A stretch of DNA of 64,000 bases. It comes from Gallionellaceae bacterium. Lineage in GTDB: Bacteria; Pseudomonadota; Gammaproteobacteria; Burkholderiales; Gallionellaceae. Positions 7,972 through 15,595 of this stretch are shown here, in pieces. The stretch lies in NCBI GenBank assembly GCA_027448945.1, contig DAIDMQ010000028.1, forward strand, positions 62,001 through 126,000, in the 5' to 3' direction. The notes beneath the pieces were generated by a model, which did not search any database, was not told where the DNA came from, and worked only from the letters and a program-made list of their open reading frames with translations. Within the stretch, counting starts at the first letter, position 1, and each line of letters starts with the position of its first letter. The translations under genes were made by a program, and so were the position numbers.

Positions 7972-9162
7972 TCAGCCCCCAATCGCAGTTGCAGGGTCGA
8001 TGCGTAGTGCAGCACGAATTGCGAAAATGCTGGCAAGCGCGCACATGAGCATCACCAGTAAGAATCCCAAGACGGCATCGCCCGACAGCAGCAAAACATA
8101 TTTTGGAAACAGGGGGGCCCACAGCGTAGCCGATAGTTTGCCCACCAAAAATCCAATCAAACCCAAGCCCAAAGCTTGTTGCAGAATCATGCCGCTGATG
8201 GTGTTGTTGGTTGCTCCAATCAATTTGAGCACTGCAATCTCTCGCACCTTGTTCATGGTCATGGTGAATATGATGAAAGCGACGATGGCCGCGCTCACGA
8301 TGGCAAGTATCACGAGGAACATGAATATCTGCTTGGACGAAGTAGCAATCAGACGCGCTACCAAAATCTCGTCCATCTGGTCTTTGGAGTAGGCTTGCAG
8401 GTGTTTCCAATGCACGATCTGTTCAGATACTGCCGCTTCGCTACCCTGCACGGTGCGCACCAATATGGCATTCACGAAGCGACTAGAGGTCTGACTGGCT
8501 TGTATCGCCTCTAACAATCCAGGAACACCCGGGCGATTGAATGCCGGGTTGGCAGCCGTGCGCGCACGCTCATTCACGAGAGCGTCGTTGTCTTTGAGGT
8601 ACTGCACTTCCTGCGCGTCCTGAAGTGGTATGAAAATCATCGGATCGCCACCGGATGAGACCATGCGGCGCGTCAAGCCAACAACAGTATATTCATGGCG
8701 GCGGATGGCGACCGTGTCGCCTAGCACAAGACCCGTTTTGATGTCGGCCAGTGCTTCGTAGTGCGAACGGGTGATGGGGCGACCTGCGACAAGATAAGCA
8801 GGCTCACCCGGCTTACCCATCTCAAATCCCACCAGCATCACGCGTATCTCTTTGCTGTTGTGACGTATCTGCATAGTCAGGTAAGTGACATTGCCTGTTT
8901 CCCGTATGCCCGGTATACCAAGCAAATCTTTGGCCACATCATCATGCACACTGGAAGGTTCAGCATACGGGCCTAAAGTGTCCTGTTGCACCACCCACAG
9001 ATCGGCGCCTGCGTTCTCGATCAACACGCGCGCGTCATCCACCATGCCACGATAGACACCTGCCATGGTCAGCGTCACTCCAATCAGTAAACCCAAACCA
9101 ACGCCGGTGAAAACGAATTTTCCCCAGCCATGCAAAATGTCGCGGCTCGCCAGATTGATCAT
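7972..9162 (-). CDS. ABC exporter permease (DevC / FtsX-like)
   Basis: 396 residues with the MacB/FtsX layout: one N-terminal helix (about 15-37), a large periplasmic domain, and three C-terminal helices (about 275-300, 320-350, 360-385). The KVREIAVLKLIGATNNTI segment before the third helix is the cytoplasmic coupling motif of this family. It sits between the membrane fusion protein (3-base gap) and the ATPase, giving a DevB-DevC-DevA order. Substrate unknown; DevBCA systems export glycolipids or work with TolC. Confidence 0.9.
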   Translation of the reverse strand: MINLASRDILHGWGKFVFTGVGLGLLIGVTLTMAGVYRGMVDDARVLIENAGADLWVVQQDTLGPYAEPSSVHDDVAKDLLGIPGIRETGNVTYLTMQIRHNSKEIRVMLVGFEMGKPGEPAYLVAGRPITRSHYEALADIKTGLVLGDTVAIRRHEYTVVGLTRRMVSSGGDPMIFIPLQDAQEVQYLKDNDALVNERARTAANPAFNRPGVPGLLEAIQASQTSSRFVNAILVRTVQGSEAAVSEQIVHWKHLQAYSKDQMDEILVARLIATSSKQIFMFLVILAIVSAAIVAFIIFTMTMNKVREIAVLKLIGATNNTISGMILQQALGLGLIGFLVGKLSATLWAPLFPKYVLLLSGDAVLGFLLVMLMCALASIFAIRAALRIDPATAIGG

Positions 9163-9165
9163 GGT

Positions 9166-10329
9166 TTAGCGTTGCACCAATTCGGACACAACTTTGACTT
9201 TGAGGCCAGCGCGCAATGCCTGCTGGCTATACACGATCACCTCATCATCATCGCCTAGGCCATCCAGTATTTGCGTTCGGCCGTCCATAGTAGTGAGGCC
9301 GACTTTGACGGGCTTGAACGCTATCTTCCCAGCCTGCAAGACCCATACGCCATTCTGTTTATCTAATCGTTTAAGGGCGGCGCTGGGGATGCTGCGCGTG
9401 CCATTCAATTCCGGCAGCTTGAGCGTGACTTCCGCATATTCGCCGATGCTGGCTTGTGCGCTATTCAGCGAAACATTGACGATACGTTCTTCGGTTACCG
9501 CATCGCTCACCATATCGATGCGCTCAACCTTGCCCATAAGCGGGGCATGAGGCTGTGAGCGCAACACGATTTCTGCCACTTGTCCTACGCGAACCAATCC
9601 CGCTTGTTGTTGTGCAATGCGAGTTTCCACCCAAAGGTTGTTTGGTTCAAATACTTGAAAAGCAAGCTGTCCGCCAACAAGGGTGCTTCCGGGTTCTACA
9701 AGTCTTGCCGCGACCACGCCATTGATTGGGCTGAGTAAGAGTGTTTGCGCGCGCGCCTTACCAAAACCACGGGTATCAGCTTGAGCTCGCGCATATTCAT
9801 TGCGAGCGATGGCTAGATTCGCGGATGATGCCGCCAATGCCGACGTGGCTGCATTTTTCTCGTGCAGCTTTGCTTCGAGCATCTCTTGACTGACGTAACC
9901 GTTTTCGCTCAACTTTTGATACCTGGTCGCAGTTGCCGCGGTAGTTTTGAGGCGACTTTGTGCTTCACTGAGTTGCGCTTCTGCGGCTAGAATTACATTG
10001 GTAGTTTTCTCGACTACGCGCTGGCTACCCGCCAACTTTTCATCCAGATCAACAGGATCCATTTCGGCCAGCACCTGCCCCTCAACAACACTATCCCCTT
10101 GATCGACTAGCACGCTTTTCACCCGACTCGTCATGGTGGGCGCTAAGTTGTAACTATGCTGAGCCTTCACCGTGCCGATGCCGAACACACTATTTGCAAG
10201 ATTGCCGACTTGAACTTTTTCGGCCGTGATTTTGACCGGAGCTAGCGGCCCTTGAGTTACGACGACCCAAGCGAAAACAATTAGCAGCCCAAACACAACC
10301 GACAGTATTTTGATTTTTTGAGAAGACAC
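9166..10329 (-). CDS. HlyD/DevB-type membrane fusion protein
   Basis: 387 residues. N-terminal membrane anchor (about 8-26), a lipoyl/hairpin architecture with the long coiled coil at about 100-185 and a repeated barrel-sandwich segment (SPINGVVAARLVEPGSTLVGG near 205-225), then the beta-barrel domain. First gene of the leftward exporter operon; it should link the inner-membrane ABC permease to an outer-membrane channel. No TolC is encoded beside it, though one is present at 42.6-44.0 kb. Confidence 0.9.
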   Translation of the reverse strand: MSSQKIKILSVVFGLLIVFAWVVVTQGPLAPVKITAEKVQVGNLANSVFGIGTVKAQHSYNLAPTMTSRVKSVLVDQGDSVVEGQVLAEMDPVDLDEKLAGSQRVVEKTTNVILAAEAQLSEAQSRLKTTAATATRYQKLSENGYVSQEMLEAKLHEKNAATSALAASSANLAIARNEYARAQADTRGFGKARAQTLLLSPINGVVAARLVEPGSTLVGGQLAFQVFEPNNLWVETRIAQQQAGLVRVGQVAEIVLRSQPHAPLMGKVERIDMVSDAVTEERIVNVSLNSAQASIGEYAEVTLKLPELNGTRSIPSAALKRLDKQNGVWVLQAGKIAFKPVKVGLTTMDGRTQILDGLGDDDEVIVYSQQALRAGLKVKVVSELVQR

Positions 10330-10541
10330 GAAGCGAGACCAAGATAGTAATTGATTGCTATCTTAACAATGCAATGAGAACAATGCAACAATGTTCAAAG
10401 AGTGTTTATAAGTAAATGGTGACGGATCTAAAGTTGCATGACTGCTCTCCGCTCAGGAACGGTCATTCAAATTTCCCGATTCATCTAGAGGTTCAGCAAA
10501 ACACCAACGGCTGCTATGGCCGAGAACCTGCCTGACTGCTC

Positions 10542-10575
10542 CTCGGCCTTATGTGGAGCGATACATAAGGCCGAG
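10542..10575. repeat. Perfect 13-base inverted repeat
   Basis: Arms CTCGGCCTTATGT and ACATAAGGCCGAG at 10542-10554 and 10563-10575 with an 8-base loop. Neither side has a T-run, so it is not an ordinary terminator. It lies in the divergent region between the exporter operon and the ihfB-like gene. Could be an operator, an RNA structure or a remnant of a mobile element; the frame running over it (10516-10764) does not look like a protein. Confidence 0.6.
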
Positions 10576-10727
10576 CAGCCGCCTTTCATAATTGAAGGTG
10601 AGTTCATTCTGACTTCCCCACAAATTCCGTGCATGGATGTGTGGAGTCATTGTGGATATCCCGATAATTGTCTTTGCGATAAGCTAGATGGAAGGGCTGT
10701 GCAAATATTGAGCATCATGCATCAGAT

Positions 10728-10870
10728 AAAAAAATGCCCCCGTGCAATCGCACCGAGGGCATAACATCTTAACGGGGTGTCAAGATACACGTTTCAGGGA
10801 GGAGATTCGTGTAGTCAGCTCGCGCCAACTGTAACCTAGACTTAGCTCTGTTAAATTAGTTCCAATCTTG
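10728..10870 (-). ncRNA. Candidate small RNA with anti-Shine-Dalgarno loop
   Basis: Reading leftward, the segment ends in a strong hairpin (10734-10762, outer arms GGGCAT...ATGCCC in plus-strand terms) followed by seven T residues on the minus strand, a textbook intrinsic terminator. No minus-strand gene exists to its right that it could serve. Just upstream is a second hairpin, 6-base arms at 10786-10791 and 10808-10813, whose minus-strand loop reads AATCTCCTCCCTGAAA: an exposed CUCCUCCC, complementary to ribosome binding sites. This layout is typical of trans-acting sRNAs. The 5' end is not defined; I see no convincing promoter. Confidence 0.4.
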
Positions 10871-10962
10871 CTGATGATTAGTTTGATTGGCCCCTCATAT
10901 ATAATCGAAGCTTCAACTCTCCATGAATATAGCTGCAGAAGAATCAGCAGCTAGTGCCAGGT

Positions 10963-11247
10963 ATGACCCGTTCCGAACTCATCCAACAAATCTCCTCTCG
11001 CTTTCCTCAATTGACAGCTATCGATGTCGATATGGCCGTGCGGGTGATCATGGATTCGATGTCGAAAGCATTGGCTAGAGGAGGGCGCATCGAGGTGCGC
11101 GGATTCGGTAGCTTTGGAATCAATTACCGTCCACCACGTAAGGGGCGTAATCCCAAGTCAGGCGCATCGGTCATGGTATCGGCCAAATATACGCCACACT
11201 TTAAGGCGGGCAAGGAGCTGCGCGAACGTGTTGATAACATCGCCTAG
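10963..11247 (+). CDS. ihfB: Integration host factor beta-like DNA-bending protein
   Basis: 94 residues from ATG 10963 ([10 protein letters not shown]). It matches the IHF-beta pattern: RSELI at the N-terminus, [26 protein letters not shown] arm region (cited in parts) around residues 42-67, with the intercalating proline in RNPKSG, and [15 protein letters not shown] at the end. A GTG at 10954 would add three residues. The usual ihfB neighbour rpsA is not here; it stands alone at the edge of an accessory region, so it may be a second, element-borne copy. TATAAT at 10903-10908 may be its -10 box. Confidence 0.85.
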   Translation: MTRSELIQQISSRFPQLTAIDVDMAVRVIMDSMSKALARGGRIEVRGFGSFGINYRPPRKGRNPKSGASVMVSAKYTPHFKAGKELRERVDNIA

Positions 11248-11590
11248 CTAACCATTTTCGCTCACCGCATCGAGTGCAGGCAGATCTATTTTTTTGAAAT
11301 TTTGTAGTTCAAAATCTGTAGCGTGCAGATTGTTGTGCGTATCTCTGCCAACCTTGATTTTCAAGCCGTTGGTTCGGTTGTTAAAAGTTCGACAGAGCGG
11401 GGGCGGATGTAAAAGCGACACGCAACAAATTCAGCGTTGAAAAATTCTTCATATAGTTCGCCTGATTGGAGTCATGCAGTGAATTTTAATAAGGCATTTA
11501 GACTGCAGCGATGAATTATTTTTTTAGGTTTTTTAGAGCATCTAGGTATACTAAACCCAGTAAGTTGCGGACTGAATCAAATCAACTTGA
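11248..11590. other. Gene-free stretch after ihfB-like gene
   Basis: About 340 AT-rich bases. I see no convincing open frame, tRNA or terminator; T-runs at 11288-11296 and 11519-11524 are not preceded by good hairpins. Confidence 0.5.
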
Positions 11591-11749
11591 ATGAAGGTCC
11601 ATGCATCGAATAACTTCATAGTTTTCTCTATGACTACTCAGATCGGTGTAGCAGAAGATTAAGTCGTAACGATTGCCTTAGAGCAACTGCTGCAAGCTAT
11701 CAAACCAAAACAGGTAGTGCAGGCAGGACCTACTGAACCTCAAGCGTAA
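11591..11749 (+). pseudogene. Possible short decayed gene with one in-frame stop
   Basis: A 52-codon frame from ATG 11591 to TAA 11747-11749 is interrupted once by TAA at 11660-11662. The second half reads like protein (IALEQLLQAIKPKQVVQ, then AGPTEPQA). It ends 17 bases before the next gene's ATG. Either a small gene with a nonsense mutation or chance; I do not recognise it. Confidence 0.25.
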
Positions 11750-11766
11750 GTCAGGAAAGGATAACG

Positions 11767-12018
11767 ATGTCTTGGATTACCATATTGACCTCACTGACAC
11801 TGGCGGCCATCACTGCAATCTTAGTGGTCATCTATGGATGGGAATTTTGGATGGCATTTGAGGTGGTGGTTGCTTTTTCATTGGGCCCCATTTTGCTGCT
11901 ACTGGCTATATTGATATGGTTGTCACCCGCAGAAGACCGAGCCGGCGTCTTGAAGGGTTTCAAGGTAGCATTTCGGATGGAATTGGCAGCACTCTTAAAT
12001 GCCCTTAGATTTAAGTAA
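11767..12018 (+). CDS. Small two-helix membrane protein, unknown
   Basis: 83 residues with two hydrophobic segments (about 4-24 and 28-53, many Trp/Leu/Ile) and a basic amphipathic tail (LKGFKVAFRMELAALLNALRF). A good ribosome site AGGAAAGG lies at 11753-11760. Not recognised. It sits alone in the accessory region between the ihfB-like gene and a leftward secreted-protein gene. Confidence 0.6.
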   Translation: MSWITILTSLTLAAITAILVVIYGWEFWMAFEVVVAFSLGPILLLLAILIWLSPAEDRAGVLKGFKVAFRMELAALLNALRFK

Positions 12019-12116
12019 GCAAGCTAGGCATCGTTGGTATGAAAGCTGAAGGTTTTGGCACCTGTTTGTTTGGATGGCCATCAACTTCTTGATGTCTCCA
12101 ATTCGCTTAAATGACA

Positions 12117-12136
12117 AAGCCGCCCGAAGGCGGCTT
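12117..12136 (-). terminator. Hairpin terminator after the secreted-protein gene
   Basis: Perfect arms AAGCCGCC / GGCGGCTT with a CGAA tetraloop, 21 bases past the stop of the leftward gene at 12158. On the minus strand the stem is followed by TTTGTCATTT, a moderate U-tract. Confidence 0.65.
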
Positions 12137-12157
12137 AGAGATGCGGCAGCTGTAATA

Positions 12158-12856
12158 TTATTTTGCTGCTGCGAGTGACTCGGCGGGAGCAATAGCGGAG
12201 GCTGCAACCGAGTCAGTATCCAGAACAAGATAGGTATTGATCCACTGATCTATCATCATCGTAAGCACAATATCCGAGGTAGCTTTGTTCTCCTTTTCTA
12301 GCTGGTATTTAAAGATGAGGTTATCGTTAAATTGAGGCTCTTTATCGTCGGACGTTGTCTTTTTCAATCTAGCATCAGAAGGCTTTAACATGGCAAAGCC
12401 GCATAACGACGACTGGCTATTGGATGAAAACAAGCCACCCAACGACGCCACACCACCACCAACAAAGCTTGCAACTGCTAAGCCAACTCCCTTGCCATCA
12501 GCTGGCGCAGACTTATCAGCATCCACCATCTTCAAATCACCAAGCAGCCAAAAATGAATTCCGACTGAAGCTCCTTCGAACGTATCAACAACCTTAAAAC
12601 CCTTTGCTTGAAGTCTCTCACGGATTATTTTGGTAGCGCCCTTAAAACCAGGATCAACAGTTGCCCATTCAACAGCTGCAACGTAAATGCCATTTTGGAG
12701 ATCCTTACTGTGCATGATTCTGTTATCGCCTTGAGGCTTGATCAAGTCGATCATAATCTTCTTGCCTTCAATCTCGACACCATTAATCTGCGCTTCTTCA
12801 GCAAGCGCCCCAAACGACAACATCACACCAACTAGTCCTGCCAATATCTTCCTCAT
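12158..12856 (-). CDS. Secreted protein of unknown family
   Basis: 232 residues with a signal peptide (MRKILAGLVGVMLSFGALA-EE, cut near 19). The middle has a glycine-rich hydrophobic stretch at about 122-143 (GVGLAVASFVGGGVASLGGLF) that could be membrane-active, and a single Cys after it. The C-terminus ends in an alanine-rich tail. The overall pattern (short beta-rich mature domain, Gly-rich helix) recalls outer-membrane or conjugation-associated lipoproteins, but there is no lipobox and I do not recognise it. Confidence 0.6.
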   Translation of the reverse strand: MRKILAGLVGVMLSFGALAEEAQINGVEIEGKKIMIDLIKPQGDNRIMHSKDLQNGIYVAAVEWATVDPGFKGATKIIRERLQAKGFKVVDTFEGASVGIHFWLLGDLKMVDADKSAPADGKGVGLAVASFVGGGVASLGGLFSSNSQSSLCGFAMLKPSDARLKKTTSDDKEPQFNDNLIFKYQLEKENKATSDIVLTMMIDQWINTYLVLDTDSVAASAIAPAESLAAAK

Positions 12857-13187
12857 GTACTTCCCTTAATTGCGTTAGTAAAAATTACTCGAACTCTTCA
12901 ACGTAAATCTGTTTGACGGGGAAGAGTTGTAAATATACACAGGCTAGATCAATAACCTCGAATTTTCGTAACGATTCGTTATCTTCGTTGAGTAGGCAAA
13001 TAAAACTTCGTGAACATCAGTTAATCAATAACTGCCTGAACGGTCTGGTTGGTCTAGCAATAAGCGTTGTGACTAGGTCGAACTTATTCGTAAACTAGCG
13101 TCCCACACACCCTATATATATTTGCCCGCAGACGATTTTTGACGCTATGTCTCAATCGTTGGTCAGATGAAATACGAAACCTAAACA
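12857..13187. other. Gene-free AT-rich stretch
   Basis: About 330 bases between two leftward genes. It contains only a 61-codon plus-strand frame (12913-13098) without a ribosome site or protein-like composition. The promoter of the secreted-protein gene is presumably in it. No repeat or RNA structure noticed. Confidence 0.5.
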
Positions 13188-13781
13188 TCAGTGCACGAGA
13201 AAATCTTCTGCTGGAGTAGAGCCAATCAAACACTTAATTCTGTGTGCCGCCAACTTAAATAGAACGTCAAACTCCTTAGTTACAGGATGTGCCTGGCAAA
13301 CCTCGAGCAGCTTGTCACTTTGGCTGCGTGCAAGCTGGATTGCATTCAGCGCATCTGAGGCATTAGTACTCATTAAACGGACGACATCCTCTTGAAGGCC
13401 TAACACGGTGAATTGGTTGTCGTCTCTTTTGTTCAGAATCTTCTCGGTTTCAGCTTGGATGTTGGAATCCGCAATGGTCATATTCATCTCATGATCCTGC
13501 ATCGCCATATTGCGCATGAACACCAGTGCGATGTTACTGAGGCTTTCCGATGATCGCTCTTGGATGGCTTTGTACTCTCCCTTTACTCCCTTAATAAGAG
13601 AATCGTGACCATCCGCCAGAATCAGAGCGTGGTGATAGCGGTAGCCATGTGCGATAGCAATCCTATAGCCAAGAAAGTAGCACTGCTCCTGCTCGATCTC
13701 CGGCAATGGCTTGCTGCGTACATCTCTGAATATTCGAGAGCAATCAAAGTGGCTATAACGTAAATCCAACTGCTGGTTCAT
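13188..13781 (-). CDS. Unknown protein, last gene of a three-gene operon
   Basis: 197 residues, soluble, mostly helical in appearance. A CYFLGYRIAIAHGYRYHHALILADGHDSLIKGVK segment (quoted only in part: HGYRYHHALILADGH near 45-59) and a long predicted helical region at 70-150 are the visible features. Its ATG overlaps the stop of a 57-residue gene (ATGA-type overlap at 13778-13781), so it is translationally coupled. Not recognised. Confidence 0.6.
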   Translation of the reverse strand: MNQQLDLRYSHFDCSRIFRDVRSKPLPEIEQEQCYFLGYRIAIAHGYRYHHALILADGHDSLIKGVKGEYKAIQERSSESLSNIALVFMRNMAMQDHEMNMTIADSNIQAETEKILNKRDDNQFTVLGLQEDVVRLMSTNASDALNAIQLARSQSDKLLEVCQAHPVTKEFDVLFKLAAHRIKCLIGSTPAEDFLVH

Positions 13782-13951
13782 TTTCTATCTCCATGCTCGA
13801 AATATTTACTCTGCAGAAAAATAATCTTGGGTATGCACGGAATATGTCTCGACCTCACAGCTGAGGCGAGGAGTTGCTTTAGCTGTTTTTCAGTTAGAAG
13901 AGGTTTATGCAGCAATGCTAGAAGATCATTCTTGTTGTGTTCATGAGCCAT
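13778..13951 (-). CDS. 57-residue unknown protein, middle gene of operon
   Basis: A short frame beginning MAHEHNKNDLLALLHKPLLT with a hydrophilic helical N-terminal half and a basic C-terminal half (RSRHIPCIPKIIFLQSKYF). GGTGA lies about 9 bases before the ATG; its TGA overlaps the ATG of the next gene and its start is 14 bases after the upstream gene's stop. Tight packing on both sides is the main evidence that it is real. Function unknown. Confidence 0.55.
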   Translation of the reverse strand: MAHEHNKNDLLALLHKPLLTEKQLKQLLASAVRSRHIPCIPKIIFLQSKYFEHGDRK

Positions 13952-13965
13952 ATGTATTGTTCACC

Positions 13966-14721
13966 TTAGGCTGCTTTGAGTAGCGGTTTAAACTGGGTTG
14001 TGGCTGGATATGTCGTCACCAATTGTTTTCCCTTACGCTGGTCTTCTGTGATGACTAACACCAGGTTCCGTCTTGCGCTAAGGAAGTAACGGCCTTCCGG
14101 TTTCCCTTGGCGCGCATATTTGGTTTTGGACCAAATACCATGCCGTACGACTTCTTGTAGTGAGGAGTCGGAGGCCGCGTTTCTCAGTCTTTTCCATGCG
14201 ACCTGAGCGATCTTGTCTTCTGCAGTATCAGACAGGAATCGGTCAGCGAACCGTTCCAATACGTGCTGGGTCACAAAGACTTCACCTAGCCCAGTTACCC
14301 TGACTGTTTCTAGGCGAGGTGCCTCTACAACAAGCTCTTCTTCGCATACGGGCGTAAATCCTTCAAACCAACGAGCGTCTTTTTCTACGCTGATCTTGCA
14401 TCCAGCAAATCTCGTGGTCAGGAAATTGGCATAGGGTATGAGGTGAGTCTTGTCTGATTCCTTGCGTTGGAGCTTTCTTATTGCACCTAGTGAGACGATC
14501 AGCTGAGTGTTGGCATTGCCGATGACGCCATGTCCAGCGACCTTCTTATCTTCCAGCAGGTGCTGAATGGCTGCCAGTTCGGCCGCTATATGAGCGTCAT
14601 CAATCTGTGCAGCAATACGCACCTTGAGTAACCCGCCGAGGCGGATCGAACTATTCGTCCAGTACACCAAGAACGTTCCGAATTGTGGCGTGGCAAGAGT
14701 ATGGGTTTTTAGGATGTGCAT
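13966..14721 (-). CDS. Unknown 251-residue protein
   Basis: Soluble protein whose C-terminal third contains HVLERFADRFLSDTAEDKI (about 153-172) and a basic beta-rich end (GRYFLSARRNLVLVITEDQRKGKQLVTTY, quoted as parts GRYFLSARRN and LVLVITEDQRKGKQLVT). The 'H-x-L-E/Q-R-F' start plus that end recalls small RelE/BrnT-like toxin or DUF4258 domains, but this is weak. AAGGAA ribosome site before the ATG. First gene of a three-gene leftward operon; an 86-base repeat copy lies 81 bases upstream. Confidence 0.6.
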   Translation of the reverse strand: MHILKTHTLATPQFGTFLVYWTNSSIRLGGLLKVRIAAQIDDAHIAAELAAIQHLLEDKKVAGHGVIGNANTQLIVSLGAIRKLQRKESDKTHLIPYANFLTTRFAGCKISVEKDARWFEGFTPVCEEELVVEAPRLETVRVTGLGEVFVTQHVLERFADRFLSDTAEDKIAQVAWKRLRNAASDSSLQEVVRHGIWSKTKYARQGKPEGRYFLSARRNLVLVITEDQRKGKQLVTTYPATTQFKPLLKAA

Positions 14722-14801
14722 TTTGTAAGGTTCCTTTCAACGATTTTATAAAAGTAGGGAGCTGTTCCTATTGGAGGCAGTTCACTCACATTACCTAAGT
14801 C

Positions 14802-14887
14802 GACGAAAAAACCTCGTTTTCGAATTTCGGATCCGAGTGCTCGTTTCTCTCTGTCTTTTTAAGACAGAGAGTGGTCTTTAATAGGAT
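14802..14887. repeat. Direct repeat copy 1 (upstream element with hairpin)
   Basis: About 86 bases shared with 15400-15486. It begins GACGAAAAAACCTCG, includes TTTCGAATTT and TCTCTCTGTCTTT, and ends TTAATAGGAT. Contains a perfect hairpin, arms CTCTCTGTCTT (14837-14847) and AAGACAGAGAG (14851-14861) with a TTT loop. It precedes the leftward gene ending at 13966 by 81 bases. Confidence 0.85.
14806..14820. promoter_or_regulatory. Short shared element AAAAAACCTCGTTTT, copy 1
   Basis: A 15-base sequence that occurs as its exact reverse complement at 15537-15551 and with its first 11 bases intact at 15404-15414. Relative to the start of the gene each precedes, all three copies read AAAACGAGG(T)6-like in the same direction. 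Candidate recombination site or operator for the recombinase locus. Confidence 0.5.
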
Positions 14888-14955
14888 GTTTTAGAGATGC
14901 ATTTTGTTAGGTATCCGTTCAGTAAATTTGTCCATGAATACCGATGTGTTTCTGG

Positions 14956-15336
14956 TCAGACGATCCACATCCACACCATGATCGCCAACACGAGCAAGGT
15001 GCTGATTCCCGCCCAGATCGCCGAACGTGTCTGCTCCGCTGTCCAGGTTTGATCGACGATTGGCCCAACTTCGATGACTTGATCGTCGGCGACCCTGATC
15101 TGCCGATCACCCAACTTGATTACACCCCCTCCGCTGATCACGTTTCCCCGAAAAGGCACGACCACCGAGCACCAGTTACCCGGCTCGATGGGGGTGGTGG
15201 TGATTCCTTTGATTTTTAAAAAGCCACAGCTATCGCTGCGTAATGTCAGGTGCGTTGGTTGGATCTCCAGTTCCCGTATGGCTCGGGCGGAGAGGACGAA
15301 CCACACCATTAGGAAGGTGAGCAGCAAAATAGCCAT
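14956..15336 (-). CDS. Unknown membrane protein with two end helices
   Basis: 126 residues: an N-terminal hydrophobic helix (about 1-19), a central soluble beta-rich domain (20-105) and a C-terminal helix (about 108-126). The layout, with both ends in the membrane and an intervening domain, resembles PH-like or YcxB-like small membrane proteins, but no motif is certain. Flanked by the two direct repeats, the second of which is 64 bases upstream of the ATG. Confidence 0.55.
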   Translation of the reverse strand: MAILLLTFLMVWFVLSARAIRELEIQPTHLTLRSDSCGFLKIKGITTTPIEPGNWCSVVVPFRGNVISGGGVIKLGDRQIRVADDQVIEVGPIVDQTWTAEQTRSAIWAGISTLLVLAIMVWMWIV

Positions 15337-15399
15337 GAGGACGGGTGACCGGTACCACTTGGTTTGATCGGTTTCGGGAGTGTGTAAATGCTTGGCGTG

Positions 15400-15486
15400 G
15401 ACGAAAAAACCTCGCTTTCGAATTTAGGAATCCGCATGTGCGATTCTCTCTGTCTTTCCAATACAGGGAGTGGTGGTTAATAGGAT
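15400..15486. repeat. Direct repeat copy 2 (upstream element)
   Basis: About 87 bases matching 14802-14887 with scattered changes; the hairpin is conserved but imperfect (TCTCTGTCTTTCC...ACAGGGAG), suggesting that the structure matters. Copy spacing is about 600 bases. Confidence 0.85.
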
Positions 15487-15551
15487 AAAAAGACAGAGCA
15501 CTCAAAATTTGAGTGTCTTAAATAGACAGGAAAATCAAAACGAGGTTTTTT
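15404..15551. promoter_or_regulatory. Candidate invertible switch between inverted repeats
   Basis: AAAAAACCTCG at 15404-15414 and its reverse complement CGAGGTTTTTT at 15541-15551 bracket about 126 bases immediately upstream of a FimB/FimE-like recombinase gene. In the fim system such recombinases invert a promoter segment between short inverted repeats. The segment also contains the palindrome CACTCAAAATTTGAGTG (15499-15515). Inversion here is inferred from layout only; a larger inversion using copy 1 (14806-14820) would flip the 14956-15336 gene as well. Confidence 0.4.
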
Positions 15552-15595
15552 AAGCAATCTCTGTAGAGTGATATTAGGCAGAGGCGGGAAGGGGT

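Noticed and set aside
10516-10764. 82-codon plus-strand frame in the intergenic region
   Set aside because: No ribosome site, cysteine- and proline-rich odd composition, and it covers a perfect inverted repeat and the minus-strand terminator of the candidate sRNA.
12913-13098. 61-codon plus-strand frame in the gap after the secreted-protein gene
   Set aside because: No ribosome site and no protein-like pattern; in a gene-free AT-rich stretch.
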